Both the position numbers and the translations under genes were made by a program. Below the pieces are notes generated by a model. The model made no database searches, was not told the DNA's origin, and worked only from the letters and a program-made list of their open reading frames with translations. This document shows positions 51,970 through 63,128 of a stretch of 64,000 nucleotides of DNA, piece after piece. Origin of the DNA: Sphingobium sp. KCTC 72723 (GTDB lineage Bacteria; Pseudomonadota; Alphaproteobacteria; Sphingomonadales; Sphingomonadaceae); contig NZ_CP060388.1 in assembly GCF_014280435.1 (NCBI RefSeq), positions 186,001-250,000 on the forward strand, in the 5' to 3' direction. Every line of letters starts with the position of its first letter. Positions within the stretch are counted from its first letter, which is position 1.

Positions 51970-53771
51970 TGACGCAAGCCTATAAGATCATCGATCATAC
52001 CTATGACACTGTCGTCGTGGGGGCGGGCGGTTCGGGCCTGCGCGCGACCATGGGCAGCGCTGAAGCGGGTCTCAAGACCGCCTGCATCACCAAGCTGTTT
52101 CCCACCCGGTCGCACACGGTTGCGGCGCAGGGCGGCATCGCCGCGTCGCTGGGCAACAACTCGCCCGACCACTGGACCTGGCACATGTATGACACCGTCA
52201 AGGGGTCCGACTGGCTGGGTGATCAGGACGCGATCGAATATATGGTGCGCGAAGCGCCTGCCGCCGTGATCGAGTTGGAACATGCCGGTGTGCCGTTCAG
52301 CCGGAACGAGGACGGGACGATCTATCAGCGGCCCTTTGGCGGTCATATGCAGAATATGGGTGCTGGCCCGCCGGTGCAGCGCACCTGTGCTGCCGCCGAC
52401 CGTACCGGCCATGCCATGCTGCACGCGCTCTATCAGCAGTCGCTGAAATATGACGCCGACTTCTACATCGAATATTTCGCCATCGACCTGATCATGGAAA
52501 ATGGCGAATGTCGCGGCGTGATCGCGCTGTGCATGGAAGATGGCTCGATCCATCGCTTCCGCAGCCACGCGGTCGTGCTGGCGACGGGCGGCTATGGCCG
52601 CGCCTATTTCTCGGCCACATCGGCGCACAGCTGCACCGGCGACGGCGGCGGCATGGTGCTGCGCGCGGGCCTGCCTTTGCAGGATCTGGAATTTGTGCAG
52701 TTCCACCCGACCGGCATTTACGGCGCGGGCGTGCTGATCACCGAAGGCGCGCGGGGCGAGGGCGGCTACCTCACCAACTCCGAAGGCGAGCGTTTCATGG
52801 AACGCTATGCCCCCTCGGCCAAGGATCTGGCGTCGCGCGACGTCGTGTCCCGCTCGATGGCGATGGAAATGCGCGAAGGGCGTGGCGTTGGGGAGCATAA
52901 GGATCATATCTTCCTGCACCTCGACCATATCGATCCCAAGGTATTGGCCGAACGCCTGCCCGGCATCACTGAAAGCGGCAAGATTTTCGCGGGCGTGGAC
53001 CTCACCCGCCAGCCGTTGCCGGTGACCCCGACCGTTCACTACAACATGGGCGGCATTCCCTGTAACTATCATGGCCAGGTCGTGACCAAGGTCGGCGACG
53101 ATCCCGAAGTGATCGTGCCGGGCCTGTTCTCGGTCGGCGAAGCGGCCTGCGTGTCGGTCCATGGCGCCAACCGCCTCGGCTCCAACTCACTGATCGACCT
53201 TGTCGTGTTCGGGCGGGCCACGGGCCTGTTCCTCAAGGACAATCTCAAGCCCAACGCACCGCACAAGCCGTTGCCTGCCGACGCGGCCGATCTGGCGCTC
53301 TCGCGCCTCGACCACTACCGCAACGCCAGCGGCAGCACGCCGACGGCGGACATCCGTCTCGACATGCAGCGGACCATGCAAAAGCACGCTGCCGTGTTCC
53401 GCGACAGCGCGCTATTGTCGGAAGGTGTCACGCAGATGCAGGCCGTCAACAAGCGGTTGCAGGACGTCAAGGTTTCGGATCGCTCGCTGATCTGGAACAC
53501 CGACCTTATCGAGACGCTCGAACTCGACAATCTGATGTGTCAGGCGATCTGCACGATGGAAGGCGCCGAAGCGCGCAAGGAATCGCGCGGCGCCCATGCG
53601 CACGAAGATTTCCCGAATCGCGACGACGATAACTGGATGAAGCACACCATCAGCTGGTTCGACGGCTGGGGCGGTTCGGGCGGCAAGGTGACGCTCGATT
53701 ATCGTCCAGTCCACGACTATACGATGACCGACGAAGCGGAATATGTGAAGCCCAAGGCGCGCGTATACTGA
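51969..53771 (+). CDS. sdhA: Succinate dehydrogenase flavoprotein subunit
   Basis: This is a 600-residue FAD subunit of complex II. It shows the dinucleotide fold [20 protein letters not shown], the covalent-FAD site [16 protein letters not shown], the active-site [21 protein letters not shown] and [12 protein letters not shown], and the closing [12 protein letters not shown]. It is followed by a strong terminator instead of sdhB, which must be elsewhere. A parDE-type pair lies directly beyond. Confidence 0.97.
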   Translation: MTQAYKIIDHTYDTVVVGAGGSGLRATMGSAEAGLKTACITKLFPTRSHTVAAQGGIAASLGNNSPDHWTWHMYDTVKGSDWLGDQDAIEYMVREAPAAVIELEHAGVPFSRNEDGTIYQRPFGGHMQNMGAGPPVQRTCAAADRTGHAMLHALYQQSLKYDADFYIEYFAIDLIMENGECRGVIALCMEDGSIHRFRSHAVVLATGGYGRAYFSATSAHSCTGDGGGMVLRAGLPLQDLEFVQFHPTGIYGAGVLITEGARGEGGYLTNSEGERFMERYAPSAKDLASRDVVSRSMAMEMREGRGVGEHKDHIFLHLDHIDPKVLAERLPGITESGKIFAGVDLTRQPLPVTPTVHYNMGGIPCNYHGQVVTKVGDDPEVIVPGLFSVGEAACVSVHGANRLGSNSLIDLVVFGRATGLFLKDNLKPNAPHKPLPADAADLALSRLDHYRNASGSTPTADIRLDMQRTMQKHAAVFRDSALLSEGVTQMQAVNKRLQDVKVSDRSLIWNTDLIETLELDNLMCQAICTMEGAEARKESRGAHAHEDFPNRDDDNWMKHTISWFDGWGGSGGKVTLDYRPVHDYTMTDEAEYVKPKARVY

Positions 53772-53796
53772 TCCGCGATCGGGATTGAGACATGGA

Positions 53797-53828
53797 AAAG
53801 GGCGGGCCGCAGGGTCCGCCCTTTTTTA
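53797..53828 (+). terminator. Rho-independent terminator of sdhCDA
   Basis: AAGGGCGGGCC and GGTCCGCCCTT form the stem around GCA, followed by six T. The end of the toxin gene on the minus strand touches its right arm. Confidence 0.93.
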
Positions 53829-54122
53829 TTGCAATTTTGGTGGATGATCCGCGCGTTGATGCAGGATGCGGACTATTTCGATGCCCGTCCCGCCATGACG
53901 ATAATAAATATTGTGCCGTTCAACGCGGAATTTGCGGTATCTGCTGCGAACATCGTTGATTGGGCTGCCAATGCCGGGAAAAGCAGCGATCAGGTCAATC
54001 GCATCGGCAATCGCAACCAGATAGGCCTTGGCTTGCGACGCGCTCCACTCCGCTTGCGTATAAGTCGAGCTTTCCGTCAGATCATGTTCGGCAGCAACTG
54101 CAAAACTGACGGCAATTCTCAC
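53826..54122 (-). CDS. ParE/RelE-superfamily toxin
   Basis: This 98-residue toxin has AAEHDLTESSTYTQAEWSASQAKAYLVAI, ELVAAFPGIG-like DLIAAFPGIGSPI, RKFRVERHNIYYRH and EIVRILHQRADH, the ParE pattern with basic and aromatic residues in the active groove. ParE proteins poison DNA gyrase. It overlaps the antitoxin gene by four bases (ATGA). No catalytic set of mRNA-cutting RelE is seen, which favours ParE. Confidence 0.9.
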   Translation of the reverse strand: MRIAVSFAVAAEHDLTESSTYTQAEWSASQAKAYLVAIADAIDLIAAFPGIGSPINDVRSRYRKFRVERHNIYYRHGGTGIEIVRILHQRADHPPKLQ

Positions 54123-54358
54123 GTCTCTGGAAACCGGCGATCAATCCACGCGCGCATATCAAAATCGGGCAGCACGCCACTTTCTTCACCTGCGATCAAC
54201 GCCGCTCGCAGGCTCTCCAGCTTTTCCTCTTCCATTTCCAGCAGTCGCAGGCCCGCACGCACGACCTCGCTGGTCGATCCGAACCGGCCCTCGGCTACCT
54301 TGCGCTCGGCAAAGGCACGAAAATGATCGCTCAGGGCGACGGATGTAGATTTGCTCAT
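54119..54358 (-). CDS. ParD-type antitoxin
   Basis: This 79-residue antitoxin starts STSVALSDHFRAFAERKVAEGRFGSTSEVVRAGLRLLE, a ribbon-helix-helix dimer motif, followed by an acidic toxin-binding tail DMRAWIDRRFPET. It binds the palindromic operator just upstream (54368) for autoregulation. It is translated first and coupled to the toxin. Confidence 0.93.
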   Translation of the reverse strand: MSKSTSVALSDHFRAFAERKVAEGRFGSTSEVVRAGLRLLEMEEEKLESLRAALIAGEESGVLPDFDMRAWIDRRFPET

Positions 54359-54367
54359 CGCGACATA

Positions 54368-54384
54368 TTACCCGATTTGGGTAA
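54368..54384. promoter_or_regulatory. Palindromic operator of the parDE-type module
   Basis: TTACCC-GATTT-GGGTAA is a perfect 17-base palindrome nine bases before the antitoxin ATG. Ribbon-helix-helix antitoxins bind such sites, so it is the probable autorepression site. Confidence 0.8.
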
Positions 54385-54389
54385 CCGCT

Positions 54390-54848
54390 TCAACCAAAGG
54401 GCAACAGCCCGTCATACACGTCCAGCCCTGGCTTCCCCGCCACTGCAACCCCCTGCCGCAACAGAAAGGCATGGCGCACGATCTCGGCCTGCTGCTCGAT
54501 GCCATAGCACTCGAACGGCCGCCCCGGCACGACATCATAGCCATAGCGGCAAAAGGGATGGCGCATAAGCGGCAACCACCATTTGCCCGACCGCTGCGCC
54601 TGCCACACATGCGTCATCTCATGGATGAAATGCCCCTGAATATGCAGCGGGCTTTCGCAAAAATCCGCGCAGAACAAGCCGCCTTTGGGATGAAACCACA
54701 GGTCGCCATCGGGGGCCATCGTCACGCCGCGCGGCTGTAACGGCCACCATTTGGCTTCATGCACCCGCACCCGTCCATAATCGATCGCGGCCCCGAACAT
54801 AGCCCACGCCAGGGCGACTTCATCGGACGTGAGGCACCGGCTGCTCAA
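54390..54848 (-). CDS. Putative HExxH metallopeptidase-like protein
   Basis: This 152-residue protein contains IHEMTHVWQAQRSGKW, an HExxH zinc-protease-like motif, in a compact soluble fold (about residues 70-100). PRGVTMAPDGDLWFHPKGGLFCADFC precedes it. I do not recognise a named family; similar sphingomonad proteins have been annotated loosely as vgr related, but no VgrG features are seen. The start overlaps the stop of the PCu(A)C gene by ATGA, so a link to copper or envelope handling is possible. Confidence 0.7.
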   Translation of the reverse strand: MSSRCLTSDEVALAWAMFGAAIDYGRVRVHEAKWWPLQPRGVTMAPDGDLWFHPKGGLFCADFCESPLHIQGHFIHEMTHVWQAQRSGKWWLPLMRHPFCRYGYDVVPGRPFECYGIEQQAEIVRHAFLLRQGVAVAGKPGLDVYDGLLPFG

Positions 54849-55348
54849 TGGCCGTCATGCTCGCCCGGCTTGGCCTCCGCCGCGCCCCCATCCGCGCTCG
54901 CGCCTGCTGCTTCGGGCTTGCGGATCACGGCGTCCACCAGCAATCGGTCGCCATTGCTCATCAAAAACGTCATCTGCATCTTGCCCCGCCCGATCGCGGT
55001 GTCATTGACGCCCCACAGCATCAGATGCTTGCCGCCCGGCGCGAAAGCGACCTCGCTTTTGGGTGGCACGTCCACGCTGTCGATCGGCTTCATCGTCATG
55101 ACGCCGCCTTCCTGCACGCTTTCATGCATTTCCACCTTGAGCGCATAGTCGGTCAGCACGCCGCGCAACTGCACCCCCGCGTCGCCGCCATGCACCACGA
55201 AATAGCCGGCCGACGGCGTTTCCTTGTTGGGGGAAAGGCGAATCCATGCCTGATCGACATAGCTGGGTGCCGGGTCGCCGCACGCGCTGAGCGCAAGGGG
55301 CAGGGCCAGCGGCGCCACAAGGGCGATAAGGGCGAAGGGCGCGCGCAT
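54845..55348 (-). CDS. Copper chaperone PCu(A)C-family lipoprotein
   Basis: This 167-residue protein has a lipobox LALSAC after a hydrophobic signal. The PCu(A)C domain shows AWIRLSPNKETPSAGYFVVH, the Cu(I) site pattern MHESVQEGGVMTMKP, and GGKHLMLWGV, i.e. H-x10-M then H-x-M. A His-containing tail (GEHDGH) ends it. It delivers copper to cytochrome oxidase in the periplasm. It is divergent from dnaK and coupled to the downstream HExxH gene. Confidence 0.93.
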   Translation of the reverse strand: MRAPFALIALVAPLALPLALSACGDPAPSYVDQAWIRLSPNKETPSAGYFVVHGGDAGVQLRGVLTDYALKVEMHESVQEGGVMTMKPIDSVDVPPKSEVAFAPGGKHLMLWGVNDTAIGRGKMQMTFLMSNGDRLLVDAVIRKPEAAGASADGGAAEAKPGEHDGH

Positions 55349-55405
55349 TGGTCACTCCATGACTGTCTCGTTTCCGGTCGATGACACAGGTAATGAACGC
55401 TGGTT

Positions 55406-55437
55406 CTTGTGCCAAGCAAAAGCACGCCTATATGCCC
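55406..55437 (+). promoter_or_regulatory. RpoH (sigma-32) heat-shock promoter of dnaK
   Basis: CTTG (55406-55409), exactly 17 bases, then CCTATATG (55427-55434) agree with the alphaproteobacterial RpoH consensus CTTG-N17-CYTATNT. It lies about 85 bases before the dnaK ATG. No CIRCE box is nearby, so heat control is by RpoH rather than HrcA. Confidence 0.75.
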
Positions 55438-55522
55438 GATGCAGACCGGCCTTGCCTTGGCGCTTTCGTGAGGTATGGGGCCGTCAACCGCTGAATGAAA
55501 TTTGGGGTTCAAAGAGGACACA

Positions 55523-57421
55523 ATGGCAAAAGTAATTGGTATCGACCTTGGCACCACCAACAGCTGCATCGCCGTGATGGACGGCGGTAAGCCCAAGGTT
55601 ATCGAAAATGCAGAAGGTGCGCGCACCACGCCGTCGATCGTCGCCTTCGCCAAGGATGGCGAGCGTCTGATCGGTCAGCCGGCCAAGCGTCAGGCCGTCA
55701 CCAACGGCGACAACACGATCTTTGCGGTCAAGCGCTTGATCGGCCGCCGCTTCGACGATCCCATGACCAAGAAGGACATGGAACTCGTACCGTATGACAT
55801 TGCAAAGGGTCCGAACGGCGACGCATGGGTCAAGGCCGGTGGCGAAGATTACAGCCCGTCGCAGATCAGCGCCTTCATCCTGCAAAAGATGAAGGAAACC
55901 GCCGAATCCTATCTGGGTGAAACGGTTACGCAGGCAGTCATCACCGTTCCTGCCTATTTCAACGACGCCCAGCGCCAGGCGACCAAGGACGCCGGCCAGA
56001 TCGCCGGTCTTGAAGTGCTGCGCATCATCAATGAACCGACGGCGGCGGCGCTGGCCTATGGCCTGGACAAGCAGGACGGCAAGACGATTGCGGTCTATGA
56101 CCTTGGCGGCGGCACGTTCGACATCTCGATTCTCGAAATCGGCGATGGCGTGTTCGAAGTGAAGTCGACCAACGGCGACACTTTCCTTGGCGGCGAAGAT
56201 TTCGATGCCAAGGTCGTGCAATTCCTGGCCGACGACTTCAAAAAGACCGAAAGCATCGACCTGACCAAGGACAAGCTTGCCCTCCAGCGTCTGAAGGAAG
56301 CCGCTGAAAAGGCGAAGATCGAGCTGTCCTCGGCCCAGTCGACCGAAGTCAATCTGCCCTTCATCACTGCCGACCAGAACGGTCCCAAGCATCTGGTCAA
56401 GACGATCACCCGCGCCGATCTGGAGCGTCTGGTCGCTGACCTGATCAAGCGGACGATGGAACCGTGCAAGAAGGCAATGGCCGACGCTGGCGTTTCGGCG
56501 AGCGAGATCAGCGAAGTCGTTCTGGTCGGCGGCATGACCCGTATGCCTAAGGTGCGCGAAGCCGTGAAGGAATTCTTCGGCAAGGAACCGCACACCGGCG
56601 TCAACCCTGACGAAGTGGTCGCTATGGGCGCCGCCATTCAGGCAGGCGTGTTGCAGGGCGACGTCAAGGACGTGCTGCTGCTGGACGTGACCCCGCTGTC
56701 GCTGGGCATCGAAACGCTGGGCGGCGTGTTCACGCGCATGATCGACCGTAACACGACGATCCCTGCCAAGAAGTCGCAGATGTATTCGACGGCCGACGAC
56801 AATCAGCAGGCCGTGACGATCCGCGTGTTTCAGGGCGAACGGGAAATGGCGGCGGACAACAAGATCCTGGGCCAGTTCGACCTGCTCGGCATTCCGCCCG
56901 CACCGCGCGGCGTGCCGCAGATCGAAGTCACGTTCGACATCGACGCCAACGGCCTGGTCAACGTGTCGGCCAAGGATAAGGGTACTGGCAAGGAACAGCA
57001 GATCCGCATCCAGGCGTCGGGTGGCCTGAGCGATTCGGACATCGACCAGATGGTCAAGGATGCCGAACGCTTTGCCGAAGACGACAAGAAGCGTCGCGAA
57101 TCGGCCGAAGCCAAGAACAACGCAGAAAGCCTGGTCCACACGACCGAAGCACAGCTGGCCGAACATGGCGACAAGGTCGATGCAGCCCTGAAGGGTGAGA
57201 TCGAAACCGCAATCGCGGCGACCAAGTCCGCCATCGAAGGCGGCGACGCCGAAGCGATGAAGGCCAAGGCGGCGGAACTGGCGACCGTAGCCATGAAGCT
57301 GGGTCAGGCGATCTACGAGAAGGAGCAGGCTTCGGCTGCGGCTCCGGGCGGTGAAGCGCCCAAGGCCGACGACGATGTCGTCGATGCCGAATTCTCCGAA
57401 GTGGACGACAACAAGGCGTAA
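55523..57421 (+). CDS. dnaK: Molecular chaperone DnaK (Hsp70)
   Basis: This is a 632-residue Hsp70. [19 protein letters not shown] is the nucleotide-binding start, and [16 protein letters not shown] and [17 protein letters not shown] are phosphate and adenosine loops. The substrate-binding domain includes [19 protein letters not shown], and the tail is [26 protein letters not shown] precedes the ATG at 55523. An RpoH promoter controls it; a palindromic repeat separates it from dnaJ. Confidence 0.99.
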   Translation: MAKVIGIDLGTTNSCIAVMDGGKPKVIENAEGARTTPSIVAFAKDGERLIGQPAKRQAVTNGDNTIFAVKRLIGRRFDDPMTKKDMELVPYDIAKGPNGDAWVKAGGEDYSPSQISAFILQKMKETAESYLGETVTQAVITVPAYFNDAQRQATKDAGQIAGLEVLRIINEPTAAALAYGLDKQDGKTIAVYDLGGGTFDISILEIGDGVFEVKSTNGDTFLGGEDFDAKVVQFLADDFKKTESIDLTKDKLALQRLKEAAEKAKIELSSAQSTEVNLPFITADQNGPKHLVKTITRADLERLVADLIKRTMEPCKKAMADAGVSASEISEVVLVGGMTRMPKVREAVKEFFGKEPHTGVNPDEVVAMGAAIQAGVLQGDVKDVLLLDVTPLSLGIETLGGVFTRMIDRNTTIPAKKSQMYSTADDNQQAVTIRVFQGEREMAADNKILGQFDLLGIPPAPRGVPQIEVTFDIDANGLVNVSAKDKGTGKEQQIRIQASGGLSDSDIDQMVKDAERFAEDDKKRRESAEAKNNAESLVHTTEAQLAEHGDKVDAALKGEIETAIAATKSAIEGGDAEAMKAKAAELATVAMKLGQAIYEKEQASAAAPGGEAPKADDDVVDAEFSEVDDNKA

Positions 57422-57439
57422 GCCGATGCTGCCTGTTCT

Positions 57440-57526
57440 CCGTCATTCCAGCGGAAGCTGGAATCTCTCTTCTTCTGCCCCGGTGCGAGAAGATAAGAGA
57501 GACCCCAGCGTTCGCTGGGGTGACGG
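57440..57526. repeat. Interspersed palindromic repeat between dnaK and dnaJ
   Basis: CCGTCATTCCAGCGGAAGCTGGAATC begins and ACCCCAGCGTTCGCTGGGGTGACGG ends the element; both contain their own hairpins and the ends are complementary. It is related to the element at 36405. Lying inside the dnaKJ operon, its fold could attenuate read-through or stabilise the dnaK part of the mRNA. Confidence 0.82.
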
Positions 57527-57547
57527 AAAGGGGTCGCCGGGGGCGAT

Positions 57548-58681
57548 ATGACAACCGAAATCGACTATTATTCGCTGCTCGAAATCGAGCGCACCGCCGA
57601 TGGTGCGCAGGTCAAGAGCGCCTATCGCAAGCTGGCGATGAAATATCACCCGGACAAGACCGGGGGATGCACCGACAGCGAAGCCAAGTTCAAGGCCGTG
57701 TCGCAGGCCTATGAGTGCCTGAAAGACCCGCAGAAGCGCGCGGCCTATGATCGCTTTGGCCATGCTGCCTACACGCAGCAGGAACAGGGCGGCGGCGGTC
57801 CGCGCCCCGGCGCGGGCGGCTTCTCCGACCTTGGCGACATATTCGAAACCATCTTCGGCCAGTCCGGCTTTGGCGGCGGTGGTGGCGGTCGCCAGCAGCA
57901 GCGCCGTGGTGCGGACCTGCGCTACGACCTCGAAATCAGCCTCGACGAAGCCTATCATGGCAAGCAGACCGAGATTCAGATCGAAGTGTCCACCGCCTGC
58001 GACACTTGCGAAGGGTCGGGCGCGCAGCCCGGCACCGGGGCCAAGACCTGCGGCACCTGCAAGGGCCATGGTCAGGTCCGGGCGCAGCAGGGCTTTTTCG
58101 TGGTCGAACGCACTTGCCCGTCCTGTCATGGCGCGGGCCAGGTTATCGAAAGCCCGTGCCGTTCCTGCCGGGGCGAAGGCCGGGTGGACAAGCCCAAGAC
58201 GCTGTCGGTCAATATTCCCGCCGGCGTCGATGAAGGCACCCGCATCCGCCTGTCGGGTGAGGGCGAAGCGGGCGCGCGGGGCGCACCGGCTGGCGACCTC
58301 TACATCTTTCTGCATGTGAAGCGCCATTCGCTGTTCGAGCGGGACGGCACGACTCTGTTCTTCCGTGCGCCGGTCAGCTTCACCACGGCGGCGCTGGGCG
58401 GAACGATCGAAGTGCCGGGCCTTGATGGCGGACGGCATGAGATCAAAATTCCGGTCGGCATCCAGTCTGGCAAGCAGATTCGACAGCGCGGCGCAGGTAT
58501 GCCGGTGCTGAACGGGCGTGGGCAGGGCGATCTCGTCGTCCAGATCGATGTGGAAACGCCGACGAAACTGACGTCCAAGCAAAAGGAATTGCTGGAAGCC
58601 TTCCGCGAAACCGAAACGGGCGAAGAATGTCCGCAATCGACAGGTTTTTTCAGTAAAATCAAAGACTTGTGGACAGATTGA
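57548..58681 (+). CDS. dnaJ: Co-chaperone DnaJ (Hsp40)
   Basis: DnaJ stimulates DnaK. The 377-residue class A protein has the J domain ([30 protein letters not shown] with the HPD tripeptide), a Gly-rich linker, four CxxCxGxG zinc repeats ([32 protein letters not shown]), and the C-terminal substrate region. It lies 126 bases after dnaK. Confidence 0.98.
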   Translation: MTTEIDYYSLLEIERTADGAQVKSAYRKLAMKYHPDKTGGCTDSEAKFKAVSQAYECLKDPQKRAAYDRFGHAAYTQQEQGGGGPRPGAGGFSDLGDIFETIFGQSGFGGGGGGRQQQRRGADLRYDLEISLDEAYHGKQTEIQIEVSTACDTCEGSGAQPGTGAKTCGTCKGHGQVRAQQGFFVVERTCPSCHGAGQVIESPCRSCRGEGRVDKPKTLSVNIPAGVDEGTRIRLSGEGEAGARGAPAGDLYIFLHVKRHSLFERDGTTLFFRAPVSFTTAALGGTIEVPGLDGGRHEIKIPVGIQSGKQIRQRGAGMPVLNGRGQGDLVVQIDVETPTKLTSKQKELLEAFRETETGEECPQSTGFFSKIKDLWTD

Positions 58682-58714
58682 AGTAATTGCTCACAACGCC
58701 AGCGCGGGCCGCTT

Positions 58715-58741
58715 AAATCCTCCCCTTGCAGGGGAGGATTT
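58715..58741. terminator. Bidirectional hairpin between dnaJ and the APC permease
   Basis: AAATCCTCCCC (58715-58725) pairs with GGGGAGGATTT (58731-58741) around TTGCA. A and T runs on each side make it a plausible two-way terminator. The core is the same CCTCCCC hairpin as in the 10744 repeat. Confidence 0.75.
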
Positions 58742-60031
58742 TCAGATCGATCGTCCCCGCCGCGCCCACCAGTAGAATGGCAGGCCCGCCGCCATCAGCA
58801 ACAGGCTCGACCCGCTGGCCACGATCCCTGCGCCCCACAAAGTCCACAGCGCGTAACCCAGCCCAACGATCGCGACCGGAACGACCAGCCGGAACCGCAT
58901 ACTCGCCAGCGCACAGCCGACATAGAGCCACAAGGTCGCTGACGTCGCCAGCAACGCCATCGCCGTGAACAGCGCCACCAACCCCTGCAAGCTGTTGGCG
59001 ATCAGCAACAGGCTCGCCAGCACCGTCGAGAGAATCAGCCCGCGCACCGGCGTTCCCTTGGGCGTAGTGCGCGCCAGCCAGCGCGGCAATTCGCCCGCCC
59101 GCGCCATCGCCAGCGGCACTTCCCCCATCAACAACGTCCAGCCGTTCAGCGCGCCAAGGCAACTGACGACCACGAAGATCGCGACATAGCGCGCCGGTTC
59201 CGCCGACCAGTAATGGCTGACGAACGCGCCGAAAGGCGACCCGGTCTGGGTTTGGGCGGCGGGCAGGGTCAGCGCTATCCCCGAACAGACGAACAGATAG
59301 ATCAACCCTGTCGCTGCTGTCCCGATCAGCGTCGCACGCGGGATGGTGCGCGCCGGGTCGCGCACCTTGTCGGCGGCGACGCTGGCCGATTCGAACCCCA
59401 TCAGCGCCCATAGCGTCAGCGCGGCCGACGCAGTGATGCCCGCGCCGGTAAAACCCTCCGCCGGGAAAGGCGCGACCTGCGCGCTGGCATCGGACAGGAT
59501 CATCACCAGCAGGACCAGCACGACGAGGATCGGGATCAGCTTGACCACCATCGTGGCGATCTGCGTCATACCTGCCGCCCGCGCGCCGATCAGGCTGATT
59601 GCGGTCGTCGCCCACAGGAACCCGATCGAACAGAGCGCCCCCGCGCCGGGCCTGGCCAGTACCGGCAGGATGCTGGACAGGTTAGCCGTTGCTGCCACGG
59701 CAATGGTGACGTTGGTGATGATGATCGACAGCCAGTAGATCCAGCCGATCGCAAAGCCCGCCAGCGGCCCGAACGCGCGTGCGATCATCTGCGACGCGCT
59801 GGCGTCGGGCATCGCCACGGTCAGCCGCGCAATGACGAAGGCCAGCATCATCGACCCGCCGATCGTGAACACCCAACCGGCCACTGCGTCCCATCCGAAC
59901 GCCGCAAGCGATGCAGGCAACAGGAATATGCCCGACCCGATCATATTGCCCATGACCAGCGCAATGCACGCCGCCAGGCCCAGCGTGCGCGCGGGCGTAT
60001 CCTTTACGGCTATCAATCCTGCCTCCCCCAA
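58742..60031 (-). CDS. APC-family amino acid permease
   Basis: This 429-residue membrane protein has about twelve segments. The APC signature LGLAACIALVMGNMIGSGIFLLPASLA is helix 1 with the unwound GSGIF stretch. Helix 6 region is LTLWALMGFESASVAA. The specificity cannot be read; the arrangement resembles the arginine/agmatine or cationic-type antiporters. The gene ends next to the bidirectional hairpin after dnaJ. Confidence 0.9.
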   Translation of the reverse strand: MGEAGLIAVKDTPARTLGLAACIALVMGNMIGSGIFLLPASLAAFGWDAVAGWVFTIGGSMMLAFVIARLTVAMPDASASQMIARAFGPLAGFAIGWIYWLSIIITNVTIAVAATANLSSILPVLARPGAGALCSIGFLWATTAISLIGARAAGMTQIATMVVKLIPILVVLVLLVMILSDASAQVAPFPAEGFTGAGITASAALTLWALMGFESASVAADKVRDPARTIPRATLIGTAATGLIYLFVCSGIALTLPAAQTQTGSPFGAFVSHYWSAEPARYVAIFVVVSCLGALNGWTLLMGEVPLAMARAGELPRWLARTTPKGTPVRGLILSTVLASLLLIANSLQGLVALFTAMALLATSATLWLYVGCALASMRFRLVVPVAIVGLGYALWTLWGAGIVASGSSLLLMAAGLPFYWWARRGRSI

Positions 60032-60149
60032 GCGCCTCGATCCATCAGCCTACAGCGGCCATCCCGTCCTGCCTAGACATGCAAAAGGGTTTGACGATAG
60101 CGTGCAAACCGGCTTCCAGCGGGCAGCATCCAACTGCGCAAGGGCGCCT

Positions 60150-61013
60150 GTGACCTTCCTTCGCCACCATCCGATTTTTGTCGCGCTACTGTCCATCTCG
60201 CTGTCGCTTTTGGCGGTCGCGGCATGGCTGGTGATGAACGCCAGCGCCATGCCACTGGTGCGGCGGGCGGACATAAGGCTGCCCTTTCCGGCGGACGCGC
60301 CGCAGCGCCCGGTCACGGTCGCGCTGCTGACCGACACCCATCTTTCGGGACCGGACAACAGCCCCGACCGCATGGCCCGTATCGTCGCGCAGATCAACGC
60401 GCTGCACCCCGACCTCATCCTGCTGGGTGGCGATTATATCGGCGATGCCAAGGGCGGACGCATCTATGATGCCCATGCCAGCATCGCGTCCTTTGCGGCA
60501 TTGCGCGCGCCGCTGGGCGTCGTGGCCGTGCTGGGCAACCATGACAGCCGCAGCAAATTCAACCTGCGCGCCATCAGCGAGGCGGACTGGCGCGCGGCCT
60601 TCATGCGGATCGGCATCACTCTGCTGGAAGATGGCGCGGTCAGGCGCGGCCCGCTGGCGATCGGCGGCCTGCGCGACATCTATACCCGCAGGATTCACAT
60701 CCCCGCGACGCTGGCTGCCATGGCGCAGGTCGGCGGTGCGCCGGTCATTCTGTCGCATGGGCCGGATGTGTTTCCCTTGCTGCCCGACGCTGCGTCGCTG
60801 ACGCTGGTCGGCCATACCCATTGCGGGCAGGTGGCGCTGCCCTTTGCCGGTATCGTCTATGTGCCTTCGCGTTATGGCACGCGCTATGCCTGCGGCCAGT
60901 ATCGGCTGGGCGCGCGGCAGATGATCGTGGCGGGCGGGGTGGGGACCAGCGGCCTGCCGATCCGTCTGCTTGCGCCACCCGACATCTGGCTCATCACCAT
61001 TCGCCCGCGCTAA
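60150..61013 (+). CDS. Membrane-anchored metallophosphoesterase (YkuE-like)
   Basis: This 287-residue protein has an N-terminal membrane helix (PIFVALLSISLSLLAVAAWLV) and a calcineurin-like phosphoesterase domain: LLTDTHL, LILLGGDYIGD, VAVLGNHDSR, SHGP and LVGHTHCGQ. All metal-ligand motifs are present. Members hydrolyse UDP-activated sugars or similar at the membrane. GTG at 60150 is chosen because upstream sequence in frame lies on the divergent permease promoter side. Confidence 0.88.
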   Translation: MTFLRHHPIFVALLSISLSLLAVAAWLVMNASAMPLVRRADIRLPFPADAPQRPVTVALLTDTHLSGPDNSPDRMARIVAQINALHPDLILLGGDYIGDAKGGRIYDAHASIASFAALRAPLGVVAVLGNHDSRSKFNLRAISEADWRAAFMRIGITLLEDGAVRRGPLAIGGLRDIYTRRIHIPATLAAMAQVGGAPVILSHGPDVFPLLPDAASLTLVGHTHCGQVALPFAGIVYVPSRYGTRYACGQYRLGARQMIVAGGVGTSGLPIRLLAPPDIWLITIRPR

Positions 61014-61123
61014 GGGAAATCTCCGCACCCCCCTGTTGCCGGTGCGGCATTAATGGCATGGCCATTTTCGTGACCTATAGGTCGCGATACTTATGGCTAT
61101 CGGGTGCGACGGGGCTTTCCTTC

Positions 61124-62943
<1,820 letters not shown>

Positions 62944-62947
<4 letters not shown>

Positions 62948-63105
62948 GCCTCTGGGGCGCGCTTGGATTTGGCGCGCTGTTTCTGGCGCTGATGTGGTGG
63001 AACGACCTAACGCGTAAGCGGAACGGGCGTGAGGGCGGCGACGCGGGCGTTTCCGGCGGCGACGATGGTGGTGATTGCGGCGGTGGCGACGGCGGCGGAG
63101 ACTGA
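62944..63105 (+). CDS. Small Gly/Asp/Cys-rich membrane protein overlapping glmS
   Basis: GTG at 62944 overlaps the glmS stop by four bases (GTGA). The 53-residue product begins with a hydrophobic segment SLWGALGFGALFLALMWW, followed by a basic stretch NDLTRKRNGRE and the tail GGDDGGDCGGGDGGGD. It looks like a single-pass membrane protein with a metal-binding or disordered tail. I know no family. It is probably co-translated with GlmS. Confidence 0.55.
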
Positions 63106-63128
63106 CCGCCGCCTAGCCCGATGTCGCT

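Noticed and set aside
54390..54848. Assignment of the HExxH protein to a type VI secretion spike (VgrG)
   Set aside because: It has 152 residues and none of the gp27/gp5-like features; only loose annotations of relatives use that name.
61014..61123. glmS ribozyme upstream of glmS
   Set aside because: The 110-base gap lacks the conserved pairing pattern of the glmS ribozyme, which is essentially limited to Gram-positive bacteria.
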